Source: Amycolatopsis granulosa (GTDB lineage: Bacteria > Actinomycetota > Actinomycetes > Mycobacteriales > Pseudonocardiaceae). Taken from it: a stretch of 64,000 bases of DNA. A program made the position numbers and the translations under genes. Positions 16,484 to 23,763 of the stretch are shown one piece after another. The stretch is taken from the NCBI RefSeq assembly GCF_011758745.1, contig NZ_JAANOV010000001.1, positions 2,294,001 through 2,358,000 on the forward strand. The letters are read 5' to 3'. The notes beneath the pieces are model-generated. The model saw nothing but the letters and a program-made list of their open reading frames with translations. It ran no database searches and was not told where the DNA came from. Within the stretch, counting starts at the first letter, position 1, and each line of letters opens with the position of its first letter.

Positions 16484-17559
16484 CCCAGGTGGGAGATGTC
16501 GTTGACCAGCCGGACCGAGGCGTTGCCGTCCGGGTAGAACTCGACGATCGACAGCGACGCGAGGTCCAGGTGCAGCCGGAACAGCAGCGACGGCCCGGCG
16601 TCCAGCCCGAGGCGCAGCAGGGACTTGATCGGCGTGACGTGGCTGACCACCACGATCGTCCGCCCGCCGTGGGTCTCGACCAGCTCGTCCCGCGCGCGGC
16701 GCACCCTCCGGTGCACCTCGTCGAAGCTCTCCCCGCCGGGCGCCGGCACGGACGAGTCGCGCAGCCACCGGCCGTGCAGCACGGGGTCGCGCTCGGCGGC
16801 CTCGGCGAACGTCAGACCCTCCCACTCGCCGAAGTCGGTCTCCAGCAGACCGGGATCGGTCGCCACGCGCGCGCCGAGCGCGTCGGCGACGGCCTGGGCG
16901 GTCTGCCTGGTGCGGGTCAGCGGGGAGGCCACGACGGCGGTGTCCGCGCCGAGATCCGGCATCGCGGCGAGGCGTTTCGCGGCGGCCGCCGCCTGCTGCA
17001 GGCCCTGTTCGGTGAGCGGCACGTCGCCACGGCCGGAGTAGCGGCGGTCCACCGACATCGCGGTCTGCCCGTGCCGCAGCAACATCATCCGCGTGGGCGT
17101 GCCCTGCGCGCCGGTCCACTTCTGCGGGGTGGTGCGCTCGGTGGCGGTGCTGCTGCCGGCCTGGGTGTCCATGGCCTCGTTCGCGAGCCGGTCGGCGTGT
17201 GCGTTCTGGGCGCGCGGGATCCACTCGTAGGTCACGCCCGCGAACCCGGCGGCGAGCTCGCGCGCCTGCCCGGCGAGCTCGCGCAGCGCCTCGTGCTTGA
17301 TCTTCCAGCGGCCGGACATCTGCTCGACCACCAGCTTGGAGTCCATCCGCACGGCCACCTCGGTGGCACCGAGCCCGGCCGCGGCCCGCAGCCCGGCGAT
17401 CAGGCCGGAGTACTCGGCGACGTTGTTCGTCGCCACACCCAGGCCCTCCCGCCGCTCGGCCAGCACCTCGCCGGTGGCCGCGTCGCGGACCACTGCGCCG
17501 TACCCGGCCGGGCCGGGGTTGCCGCGCGAGCCGCCGTCGGCCTCGACGACGACCTTCAC
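16480..17559 (-). CDS. Bifunctional RNase H / CobC-type acid phosphatase
   Basis: 359 aa. Residues 1-135 form a type I RNase H domain (EADGGSRGNPGPAGYG at the start, MDSKLVVEQMSG, RAQNAHADRLANEA), which cuts RNA in RNA-DNA hybrids. Residues 165-359 form a histidine phosphatase domain (LLRHGQTAMSVDRRYSG, with His and Arg of RHG, and later VVVSHVTPIKSLL). In mycobacteria the orthologue (Rv2228c) has both activities, and the phosphatase half can act as the alpha-ribazole phosphatase CobC in B12 synthesis, consistent with cobD nearby. The GTG at 17559 overlaps the upstream stop as GTGA. This is a genuine gene fusion. Confidence 0.9.
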   Translation of the reverse strand: MKVVVEADGGSRGNPGPAGYGAVVRDAATGEVLAERREGLGVATNNVAEYSGLIAGLRAAAGLGATEVAVRMDSKLVVEQMSGRWKIKHEALRELAGQARELAAGFAGVTYEWIPRAQNAHADRLANEAMDTQAGSSTATERTTPQKWTGAQGTPTRMMLLRHGQTAMSVDRRYSGRGDVPLTEQGLQQAAAAAKRLAAMPDLGADTAVVASPLTRTRQTAQAVADALGARVATDPGLLETDFGEWEGLTFAEAAERDPVLHGRWLRDSSVPAPGGESFDEVHRRVRRARDELVETHGGRTIVVVSHVTPIKSLLRLGLDAGPSLLFRLHLDLASLSIVEFYPDGNASVRLVNDISHLG

Positions 17560-18293
17560 AGGCCCGACTCCACGGTGCGCACCAGGATCGCGCCGCAGTT
17601 CTCGCACTGCACGACCTCGTCCTCGGGCGCGGCCTTGATCTCGGCCACCGTGTTGCGGTCGAACTCCATGTTGCACGCCAGGCACCGGCGCTGCCGGACC
17701 AGCGCGGCGCCGATGCCCTTGTGCGCGCGGACCCGCTCGTACAGCTTCAGCAGGCCCTCTGGGAACCGCGGCACCAGCTTGGCGCGGTCCTCCTCGCGGC
17801 GGGCCTTCGTGGTGTCCAGGTCGGCGAGCGTCTCGTCGCGGCGGCCCCGCACGTCGGCCAGTGCCTGCTCGGTCTTGTCCACCTCGGCGCCGGTGCGCTG
17901 CACGTCCAGGGTCAGGGCCTCGCGGCGCTCCATCAGCTCCAGCAGGTCGTCCTCGAGCGCGCTCTGGCGGCGGGCCAGGGTCTCCAGTTCGTGCTGCAGG
18001 TCGGTGACCTGCTTGGCGTTGACGGTGCCGCCGTCGATCAGTTTGCGATCGCGGTCCTCGCGGGCGCGCACCGACTCGATCTCCTTCTCCTGGCGCGCGA
18101 TCTCGCGGTCCAGGTCCGAGGCCGCGGTCTCGTGGCGGATCGCGGTGTCCCGCAGCTCGCGGAGGGTCTTCTCGATGCCCTCGATCTCGGCGGTCTCGGG
18201 CATGGTGCGGCGGCGGTGCTCGACCCGGGACAGCTCGGCATCCACTTTCGCGAGCTCGAGCAGCTGACGCTGGACGGCCGGCTCTGCCTTCAC
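17556..18293 (-). CDS. Coiled-coil protein with C-terminal C4 zinc ribbon
   Basis: 245 aa. Residues 1-175 are an uninterrupted coiled-coil hairpin rich in Glu, Arg and Leu, and the C-terminus is a zinc ribbon with pairs CLAC and CENC (residues about 203-235). Homologues (Rv2229c in M. tuberculosis) are encoded next to the RNase H fusion throughout actinobacteria and are suspected RNA- or ribosome-binding factors. The GTG start at 18293 lies 15 bases after the Nif3 stop, and the 3' end overlaps the RNase H gene, so the three form one operon. Molecular function not established here. Confidence 0.85.
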   Translation of the reverse strand: MKAEPAVQRQLLELAKVDAELSRVEHRRRTMPETAEIEGIEKTLRELRDTAIRHETAASDLDREIARQEKEIESVRAREDRDRKLIDGGTVNAKQVTDLQHELETLARRQSALEDDLLELMERREALTLDVQRTGAEVDKTEQALADVRGRRDETLADLDTTKARREEDRAKLVPRFPEGLLKLYERVRAHKGIGAALVRQRRCLACNMEFDRNTVAEIKAAPEDEVVQCENCGAILVRTVESGL

Positions 18294-18308
18294 TGGTACT
18301 CCCTCGGT

Positions 18309-19115
18309 TCACCCACGGATGGTCCACGGATCGGTTCGGCGCGTGGACACGTGAACGTTGACGTTACCCGCAAACGCCGCGCGCAGGACGGCCGAGGCTT
18401 GGCCGCACCACGGCCACTCGCTCGCCCAGTGGGTCAGGCCGACCAGCGCGGGCGCGCCGGGGCCGGTCTCCAGGTGCTCACCGGCCGGGTGGTGACGCAG
18501 GTCGGCGGTGACGTAGGCGTCCACGCCGGCTTCGGCAGCGGCGGCGAGGAAACCGTCGCCGGCCCCGCCGGACACCGCCACCGTCCTAATCGGACGATCC
18601 GGGTCGCCGGCGCCGAGCACGCCCGGTTCGGTCCGTGGCAGGGCGGCGGCGACCCGGCGCACGAACGCCGCGAAGGGCTCCGCCCCGGGCAGCTCACCGA
18701 TCCGGCCCAGGCCGGTGGTGCCGTCCGGGTGCGGGTCGAGCGGGCGGAGCACCCGCAGGCCGATCGCCTCGGCGAGCGCGTCGGAGACGCCGGGGTTCGC
18801 CGAGTCGGCGTTGGTGTGCGCGCAGTACAGGGCGACACCGGCGCGGATGAGGCGGTGCACCAAGCGGCCCTTCGGCGTGTCGGCGGGCACGCCGTGCACG
18901 CCGCGCAGCAGCAGCGGGTGGTGCGCGACGACCAGCTGGACGCCGGTCTCGATCGCCTCGTCGACGGTCGCGGCCACCGGGTCGACGCAGACCAGCACGT
19001 CCGTGACCGGCTCGGCCGGGTCTCCGCAGACCAGGCCGACGGCGTCCCAGCTCTCCGCGAGCGCGGGCGGGTAGGCGTCCTCCAGGGCGGCGATCACTTC
19101 GGCGAGCACGGGCAT
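18309..19115 (-). CDS. Nif3-like dinuclear metal-centre protein
   Basis: 268 aa, NIF3/GTP cyclohydrolase I type 2 family. The metal ligands appear as [11 protein letters not shown] (His-His pair near residue 68), CAHTNAD (near 100), and the C-terminal [12 protein letters not shown], whose His and Glu complete the two-metal site. Homologues form toroidal hexamers and bind two divalent ions; the physiological reaction is unsettled. First gene of the leftward Nif3, zinc-ribbon, RNase H operon, divergent from the phosphatase gene with 40 bases between starts. ATG chosen at 19115, as homologues begin with an [13 protein letters not shown] helix. Confidence 0.88.
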   Translation of the reverse strand: MPVLAEVIAALEDAYPPALAESWDAVGLVCGDPAEPVTDVLVCVDPVAATVDEAIETGVQLVVAHHPLLLRGVHGVPADTPKGRLVHRLIRAGVALYCAHTNADSANPGVSDALAEAIGLRVLRPLDPHPDGTTGLGRIGELPGAEPFAAFVRRVAAALPRTEPGVLGAGDPDRPIRTVAVSGGAGDGFLAAAAEAGVDAYVTADLRHHPAGEHLETGPGAPALVGLTHWASEWPWCGQASAVLRAAFAGNVNVHVSTRRTDPWTIRG

Positions 19116-19142
19116 GGGGCGATCTTCGCACGCGCGGTGGGG

Positions 19143-19148
19143 CACACT
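19143..19148 (+). promoter_or_regulatory. Predicted -10 element of a leaderless promoter for the tyrosine phosphatase gene
   Basis: CACACT, then 7 bases, then the GTG at 19156. The same CACACT hexamer appears before the DUF3224 gene. Confidence 0.3.
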
Positions 19149-19155
19149 GCGGGGT

Positions 19156-19629
19156 GTGACCGAGCCGAGCCTGCACATCTGCTTCGTCTGTTCCGGCAAC
19201 ATCTGCCGCTCCCCGATGGCGGCGATCGTCGTCCGGGAGCACCTCCGGCGGGCCGGGCTGGCCGACCGCGTGCGGGTCACCAGCGCGGGAACCGGGCCGT
19301 GGCACGTCGGCGAACCGGCCGACCCGCGCGCCCGGGACACGCTGCGCGCGAACGGCTACTCCGCCAAGCACGTCGCCGCGCAGGTGGACGGTGACCACCT
19401 CGCCGCCGACCTCCTGCTCGCCGCCGACCAGGGCCACCTGCGCACGCTGCGGCGGATGGTGGACGACCCGGACCGCGTGCGCCTGCTGCGCTCGTTCGAC
19501 CCGTCCGCCCCGGACGGGGCGGAGGTCCCGGACCCGTACTACGGCGGCGACGACGGGTTCCCCGAGGTGCTGGTGATGATCGAGCGCACCGTGCCGGGGC
19601 TGCTCGACTGGGTGAAGGCCCGGTTGTGA
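19156..19629 (+). CDS. ptpA: Low-molecular-weight protein tyrosine phosphatase
   Basis: 157 aa, full length for the family. The P-loop CSGNICRS (residues 12-19: nucleophile C12, R18) is at the N-terminus, and the general-acid loop DPYYGG is near residue 125. It removes phosphate from tyrosine residues of proteins. The mycobacterial counterpart PtpA (Rv2234) sits in the same order relative to SURF1 and CobD; there it is secreted into host cells, a role not expected in a soil organism. The GTG at 19156 puts the P-loop at the usual distance from the N-terminus. The adjacent tyrosine kinase gene (ptkA) found in mycobacteria is absent. Confidence 0.9.
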   Translation: MTEPSLHICFVCSGNICRSPMAAIVVREHLRRAGLADRVRVTSAGTGPWHVGEPADPRARDTLRANGYSAKHVAAQVDGDHLAADLLLAADQGHLRTLRRMVDDPDRVRLLRSFDPSAPDGAEVPDPYYGGDDGFPEVLVMIERTVPGLLDWVKARL

Positions 19630-19660
19630 CCGTGTCCGTGCGCCGCCCGCCGCACCCGGA

Positions 19661-19666
19661 TACCGT
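19661..19666 (+). promoter_or_regulatory. Predicted -10 element for a leaderless leader peptide ahead of the fructosamine kinase
   Basis: TACCGT, then 7 bases, then the ATG at 19674 of the short upstream frame. Confidence 0.4.
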
Positions 19667-19673
19667 GTCGGAC

Positions 19674-19703
19674 ATGCCGACGCGGGTACAGCGACAGCCA
19701 TGA
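19674..19703 (+). CDS. Nine-residue leader peptide overlapping the fructosamine kinase start (tentative)
   Basis: ATG at 19674 encodes MPTRVQRQP and stops at TGA 19701-19703, which overlaps the kinase ATG (19700) as ATGA. A TACCGT -10 element 7 bases before this ATG predicts that the message begins at it. The kinase start has no Shine-Dalgarno of its own, so ribosomes that load on the leaderless leader could reach the kinase by termination-reinitiation. Confidence 0.4.
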   Translation: MPTRVQRQP

Positions 19704-20560
19704 GCGCGCGGGAAGCCGTGGAACGGCTGCTGGGAGTCGAGGTCACCGGGGTGCGCCGCAGCGGCGGGGCCGTGTGCCTGGTCACCGCCGCGGGACGTGG
19801 TGTGCTGGTCGCCAAGGAAGGCGCCGGACCGGGTGCGACCGACGCCGAGGCCGCGGGGCTGCGGTGGCTCGGCGAGTACGGCGACGTCCCGGTCCCCGAG
19901 GTCCACGCGCACGACGGCGAATGGATCGTGATGGCCTACGTCCCGCCGACCTACCCGGAGGCCGCGGCGGCGGAGGAGTTCGGGCGCGGCCTGGCGCGGC
20001 TGCACCTGCGGGGCGCAGACGCTTACGGGTCGCCGCCGCCGGGCGGGCCCGCCGACGCGTGGATGGGCCTGGCGCCGATGCGCAACGAGCCGGGCGAGGA
20101 CTGGGCGTCGTTCTACGCCGCGCAGCGGGTGCTGCCCTACGTGCGGATGTGCGTGGACCAGGGCCTGTACGACACCGAGCAGGCCGCGGTGTTCGAGCGG
20201 TTGTGCGCGCGGTTGCCGGAGCTGGGCGGGCCGCCGGAGCCGCCGTCCCGCATCCACGGCGACGCGTGGAGCGGAAACGTGCACTGGGCGCAGGGCGCGG
20301 TGTGGCTGATCGACCCGGCGGCGCACGGCGGGCACCGCGAGGCGGACCTGGCCATGCTGCAGCTGTTCGGGACGCCCCTGCTGAGTCACATCCTCGGCGC
20401 GTACGAGGAGGCGGCGAAGGACCTGGACGCCCCGCTCGCCGAGGGGTGGCGGGAGCGGGTGGAGCTGCACCAGCTGTTCCCGCTGCTGATGCACGCCGCC
20501 GTGTTCGGCGCCGGTTACGCCCGGCAGGCCCTGCGCGCGGCGCGGGCGGCCCTCGGCTGA
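19700..20560 (+). CDS. Fructosamine kinase family protein
   Basis: 286 aa, APH-like kinase fold. Visible motifs are the catalytic loop RIHGDAWSGNVHW (near residue 192; Asp as base and Asn for Mg) and the LIDPAAHGGHREADLAML segment that follows it (DPA replaces the DFG). Fructosamine-3-kinases phosphorylate sugars attached to protein amines or free ketosamines so that the glycation adduct breaks down, a protein-repair activity. The gene sits between ptpA and SURF1, a position where mycobacteria have nothing comparable as far as I recall. The start is set by the ATGA overlap with the short leader frame. Confidence 0.82.
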   Translation: MSAREAVERLLGVEVTGVRRSGGAVCLVTAAGRGVLVAKEGAGPGATDAEAAGLRWLGEYGDVPVPEVHAHDGEWIVMAYVPPTYPEAAAAEEFGRGLARLHLRGADAYGSPPPGGPADAWMGLAPMRNEPGEDWASFYAAQRVLPYVRMCVDQGLYDTEQAAVFERLCARLPELGGPPEPPSRIHGDAWSGNVHWAQGAVWLIDPAAHGGHREADLAMLQLFGTPLLSHILGAYEEAAKDLDAPLAEGWRERVELHQLFPLLMHAAVFGAGYARQALRAARAALG

Positions 20561-20669
20561 CGCGGCACGGCCGTGACCTGCGGCACGCGCGGGAGTCCGG
20601 GTCGGGCCGCACCCCCCGGTGCACTCACGCACTGGGCGTACCTCCCACACCCACCCCACCCGCCACGGC

Positions 20670-20675
20670 TACCGT
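20670..20675 (+). promoter_or_regulatory. Predicted -10 element of a leaderless promoter for the SURF1 gene
   Basis: TACCGT, then 6 bases, then the GTG at 20682. Confidence 0.45.
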
Positions 20676-20681
20676 AGGGGT

Positions 20682-21554
20682 GTGCGGCTGAAGTTCCTCC
20701 TCAGGCCGAGCTGGCTCGCCCTCGTGGTGGGTGTGCTCGCGTTCGCGTTCGCCTGCTTCACGCTGCTCTCGCCGTGGCAGTTCTCCCGCAACGACCAGCG
20801 CGAGGCGCAGAACAAGGCCATCGAAGCCTCGCTCACCGCCGAGCCGCGCCCGCTGGACGACGTCCTGCCGCCCGGCGCCACCCCGGACAGCCGCACCGAG
20901 TGGACCCGCGTGTCGATCACCGGCACGTACCTGCCCGAGCACGAGGTCGTGGCGCGGTTGCGGACCGTGCAGGGCCAGCCCGCCTTCGAGGTGCTCACCC
21001 CCTTCCGCACCGCGGACGGGCAGGTCGTGCTCGTCGACCGGGGCTACCTGCCGCCCGACTCGCGCACCGAGGTGCCGCCGTACGCGGCGCCGCCGGCCGG
21101 TCCGGTGACGGTCGTGGCACGGATCCGGCAGGACGAGACCGACCCGAAGAACCGGGACGCCTTCGCCGACGCGTCCACCCGCGGCAAGCTCCAGAGCTAC
21201 GTCGTGGACAGCCGCGTGGTGGCCCGGGCGAGCGGTCTGGACATTCGCGCGGGCTACTTCCAGCTCGACTCGGACCAGCCCGGCGTGCTCAACCCGCTGC
21301 CGCTGCCGCAGACCGACGCCGGGCCGTTCTTCTCCTACGCGCTGCAGTGGATCGCGTTCGGGATCATGGCCATCGCCGGGCTGGTGTACTTCACCGTCCG
21401 CGAGATGAAGCCCGGTGGCGTGCTCAACGAGATGGCCGGGAAACGCAAGCGCAAGTCGGTCGCGGAGATCCTGGCCGAGGACGAGGCCGAGCACGCAGCC
21501 GCCGCAGACCGGGAAGACGCAGACCGGGAAGAGCAGCCAGCACAGCGGAACTGA
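20682..21554 (+). CDS. SURF1-family cytochrome oxidase assembly protein
   Basis: 290 aa. Two membrane helices flank an exported domain: LALVVGVLAFAFACFTLL (residues about 9-28) and ALQWIAFGIMAIAGLVYFTVR (about 218-238). Family blocks are LGQWQ-like SPWQFSRNDQ after the first helix, VSITGTYLPEHEV and QVVLVDRGYLPP. SURF1 helps insert haem a into subunit I of aa3 oxidase. The C-terminal 45 residues are a charged tail ending in a duplicated AAADREDADREE stretch (a near-direct DNA repeat at about 21508-21535). The last 131 bases overlap the converging cobD on the other strand. GTG 20682 is preferred because of the leaderless promoter. Confidence 0.88.
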   Translation: MRLKFLLRPSWLALVVGVLAFAFACFTLLSPWQFSRNDQREAQNKAIEASLTAEPRPLDDVLPPGATPDSRTEWTRVSITGTYLPEHEVVARLRTVQGQPAFEVLTPFRTADGQVVLVDRGYLPPDSRTEVPPYAAPPAGPVTVVARIRQDETDPKNRDAFADASTRGKLQSYVVDSRVVARASGLDIRAGYFQLDSDQPGVLNPLPLPQTDAGPFFSYALQWIAFGIMAIAGLVYFTVREMKPGGVLNEMAGKRKRKSVAEILAEDEAEHAAAADREDADREEQPAQRN

Positions 21555-22437
21555 CCCCGGCCAGCCACCCGGCCACCCGGGACAGCTCGACCGCGCGGGT
21601 CACGTGGCCGGCATCGGGGTTCCGGCCGTCGCCCAGCACCGGGAGTTCCTCGACGCCGTGCGGGTAGACCGTGCGGCCGCCGAGGCGGATCTCCAGCGCA
21701 CCGGCGAACGCGGCCGCCATGCGGCCCGTGGTGGGGCTCGGGTGAGCCGCGGTGTCGCGCCGCCACGCACGCCACGCCCCGGCCGCCGAACCACCCACCA
21801 CCGGTGCGCCGGCCACCGTCAACGCGGCCGCGAACCGGGCCGGCAGCAGGTTGACCAGGTCGTCCAGACGCCGGGCCGACCGCCCGGCCGGCCGGGTCGG
21901 GTCGTTCACCGTGCGCAGCACCGAGGCGGTGCGCGCGGCGAGCAGGCCGGGCATCCCGGCCACCGCACCCCAGAACAGCGGCCCGACGACCGCGTCCGCG
22001 GTGTGCTGGGCGACCGACTCCACCGCCGCCCGGGACAGGCCCACGACGTTCAGCCCGTCGGTCTGCCTGCTGTCCAGTTCGGCGAGTTTCTCCCGGGCCG
22101 CGTCCAGCCGGCCTTCTTCGAGGTCGCGGGCCAGTTCGGTGCCGTCCGCGGCGAGCCCGGCGCCACCGAGGACCGCCCAGGTCACGACCGCGGTGCCCAG
22201 TGCCTGCAGGACCGGGCGGCCCCGCACCGACCGTTCGGCGAGCAGCCCGGCCAGCACGGCCGAACCGGCCAGCCCGCCGGTCAAGGCGATCCCGGCGGAG
22301 CGGTGCGGGGGCAGCCGGGTGCCGAGGTCGCGGACGGCGCGGGTGAAGGCGGTGACCGGCCGTCCGCGCTTCGGCTCGCCGATCACCCCGTCCGCCGCCG
22401 CCCCCAGCAGCAGGCCGATCGCCCGTGCGGCACTCAC
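21424..22437 (-). CDS. cobD: Adenosylcobinamide-phosphate synthase CobD/CbiB
   Basis: 337 aa, membrane enzyme that attaches aminopropanol (phosphate) to adenosylcobyric acid in B12 synthesis. Family features: GEPKRGRPVTAF near residue 20, SRQTDGLN near 122, AAVESVAQHTADAVVGPLFWGAVAG near 135 and VNDPTRPAGRSARRLDDLVN near 180. Hydrophobic helices are scattered through. The normal core ends near residue 310; the remaining 27 residues are Arg/Pro-rich and read from DNA that also encodes the SURF1 tail, so the extension may be a by-product of a lost stop codon. GTG start with GGGAG upstream. Confidence 0.88.
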   Translation of the reverse strand: MSAARAIGLLLGAAADGVIGEPKRGRPVTAFTRAVRDLGTRLPPHRSAGIALTGGLAGSAVLAGLLAERSVRGRPVLQALGTAVVTWAVLGGAGLAADGTELARDLEEGRLDAAREKLAELDSRQTDGLNVVGLSRAAVESVAQHTADAVVGPLFWGAVAGMPGLLAARTASVLRTVNDPTRPAGRSARRLDDLVNLLPARFAAALTVAGAPVVGGSAAGAWRAWRRDTAAHPSPTTGRMAAAFAGALEIRLGGRTVYPHGVEELPVLGDGRNPDAGHVTRAVELSRVAGWLAGVSSAVLAALPGLRLPGLRRLRARPRPRPGSPRPTCACVSRPSR

Positions 22438-22473
22438 GTCGTCGCTCCCCGGAGGTCGAAGTCCGCGGGCAGA

Positions 22474-23166
22474 CTACTGGAACTGCTGGGCGACCTCATC
22501 CCGCGCCTGGACCATGATGCCGCGCATCGCCTGTTCGGCCAGCTCCGCGTCGCCCGTGTCGATCGCGTGCGCGACCTCCAGGTGCAGGGCGACGGCCGCG
22601 GGCTGCGGTTCCGGCGGCATCAGGCCGTGCTCGGTCCGCCCGGTGAGCACCTCCGCGACCACCGCGGACAGCTGCCCGAACATCGGGTTCCCGGACGCCG
22701 CGAGCACCAGGTGGTGGAAGGCGATGTCGTGCCGGAGGAAGGTGGTCAGGTCCCGCGCGTGCGCGGTGGCCTCCAGCCGGGCGCCCAGGGCGCGCAGCCG
22801 TCCGCGGTCCTCGGGGCTCGCCCGGAGCGCGGCGAACCGCGCGGCGCTCGGCTCGACCGCCCAGCGCAGCTCCATGAGGTTGCGCAGCGCCACCGCCCGG
22901 TGATCGCCGTCCAGTTGCCAGCGGATCAACCGGGGGTCGTAGTGGTTCCAGTCGGCGCAGTCCCGCACGGTGATGCCGACGCGGCGCTTGCTGGTGGTCA
23001 GGCGCATCGCCTCCAGCGCGCGCACCACCTCCCGGGCGACGGTGCGGGAAGCTCCGTAGCGCTGCTGCAGCTCCTCCAGCCGCAGTACCGAGCCCGGCGG
23101 CAGCTGCCCGCAGGCGATCGCGGTCCCCACCGCGTCGAGCATGCGCTCGTGCATTCCCTCGGCCAC
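22474..23166 (-). CDS. gntR: GntR-family (FadR/FCD type) regulator of the gluconate genes
   Basis: 230 aa. Winged-helix DNA-binding domain at residues 8-75 (LRLEELQQRYGASRTVAREVVRALEAM is the recognition helix region) and an FCD ligand domain with the metal-site His in HDIAFHHLVLAASGN and LEVAHAIDTGD. These proteins are usually repressors released by a sugar acid. It is divergent from the gluconokinase gene, and two palindromic sites lie in the 99-base gap. A TAACGT -10 element 7 bases before the GTG at 23166 suggests a leaderless message; the ATG at 23154 is an alternative start. Confidence 0.85.
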   Translation of the reverse strand: MAEGMHERMLDAVGTAIACGQLPPGSVLRLEELQQRYGASRTVAREVVRALEAMRLTTSKRRVGITVRDCADWNHYDPRLIRWQLDGDHRAVALRNLMELRWAVEPSAARFAALRASPEDRGRLRALGARLEATAHARDLTTFLRHDIAFHHLVLAASGNPMFGQLSAVVAEVLTGRTEHGLMPPEPQPAAVALHLEVAHAIDTGDAELAEQAMRGIMVQARDEVAQQFQ

Positions 23167-23194
23167 GACGGTGACGTTATACCTCTGACTCGAT

Positions 23195-23229
23195 TAAGTA
23201 TTACTTATGAGCAAATTAAGTAGTACCTT
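23195..23229. promoter_or_regulatory. Tandem palindromic operators of the gluconate regulator
   Basis: Site 1, 23195-23207: perfect palindrome TAAGTA-T-TACTTA. Site 2, 23217-23229: TAAGTA-G-TACCTT, the same with one mismatch. Centres are 22 bases apart, two DNA turns, so two dimers would bind on the same face. Site 2 covers TACCTT (23224-23229), a likely -10 element of the kinase promoter, and site 1 lies over its -35 region. Both are much more AT-rich than the surroundings. Confidence 0.75.
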
Positions 23230-23265
23230 TGCGGTGCAGTGATCAAACGTGGGAAGGTCGGCGAG

Positions 23266-23763
23266 ATGACGGTCATCGTCGTGATGGGGGTAGCCGGGTC
23301 GGGCAAGACCACGGTGGGCGCGACGCTGGCCGAGCGCCTGGGCGTCGAGTACGCCGAAGCGGACACGTTCCACCCACCGGCGAACATCGAGAAGATGTCG
23401 TCCGGCCATCCGCTCACCGACGACGACCGGTGGCCGTGGTTGCGGGCGATCGCGGCGTGGATCTCCGCGCACCAGCGGTCCGGCGGTGTGGTGTCGTCGT
23501 CCGCGCTCAAGCGCTGTTACCGGGACGTGCTGCGGACCGGCGGGGACGTGTGGTTCCTGCACCTGGACGGCCCGCCGGACGTGCTGGCGGAGCGGATGCG
23601 CGGACGCCACGGGCACTTCATGCCGGTGTCGCTGCTGGACTCCCAGCTCGCCGACCTCGAACCCCTCGGCACGGACGAGCGCGGGATGGTCGCCGACATC
23701 CGGGAATCCCCCGCGGCGATCGTCGACCGGGCGGTCACCGAGATGGCCAAGGAGCAGCCGTGA
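23266..23763 (+). CDS. gntK: Gluconokinase
   Basis: 165 aa, the usual length for bacterial GntK. P-loop GVAGSGKTT at residues 8-16, then EADTFHPPANIEKMSSG (substrate site) and PLTDDDRWPWL. It phosphorylates gluconate to 6-phosphogluconate, feeding the pentose phosphate pathway. ATG 23266 is chosen because the family begins just before the first strand and GGGAAGG lies 11 bases upstream; a GTG at 23239 would add nine residues. The stop overlaps the permease start (GTGA at 23760), so kinase and uptake are coupled. Confidence 0.92.
   Translation: MTVIVVMGVAGSGKTTVGATLAERLGVEYAEADTFHPPANIEKMSSGHPLTDDDRWPWLRAIAAWISAHQRSGGVVSSSALKRCYRDVLRTGGDVWFLHLDGPPDVLAERMRGRHGHFMPVSLLDSQLADLEPLGTDERGMVADIRESPAAIVDRAVTEMAKEQP

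Noticed and set aside
13850-17224. 1124-codon open frame on the minus strand across sfnG, sfnC and the permease
   Set aside because: No family signal, low-complexity Arg/Gly composition, and it runs antisense to three clearly recognised genes.
22438-22473. Possible cobalamin riboswitch ahead of cobD
   Set aside because: The gap to the upstream gntR gene is only 36 bases, far too short, and has no B12-box.
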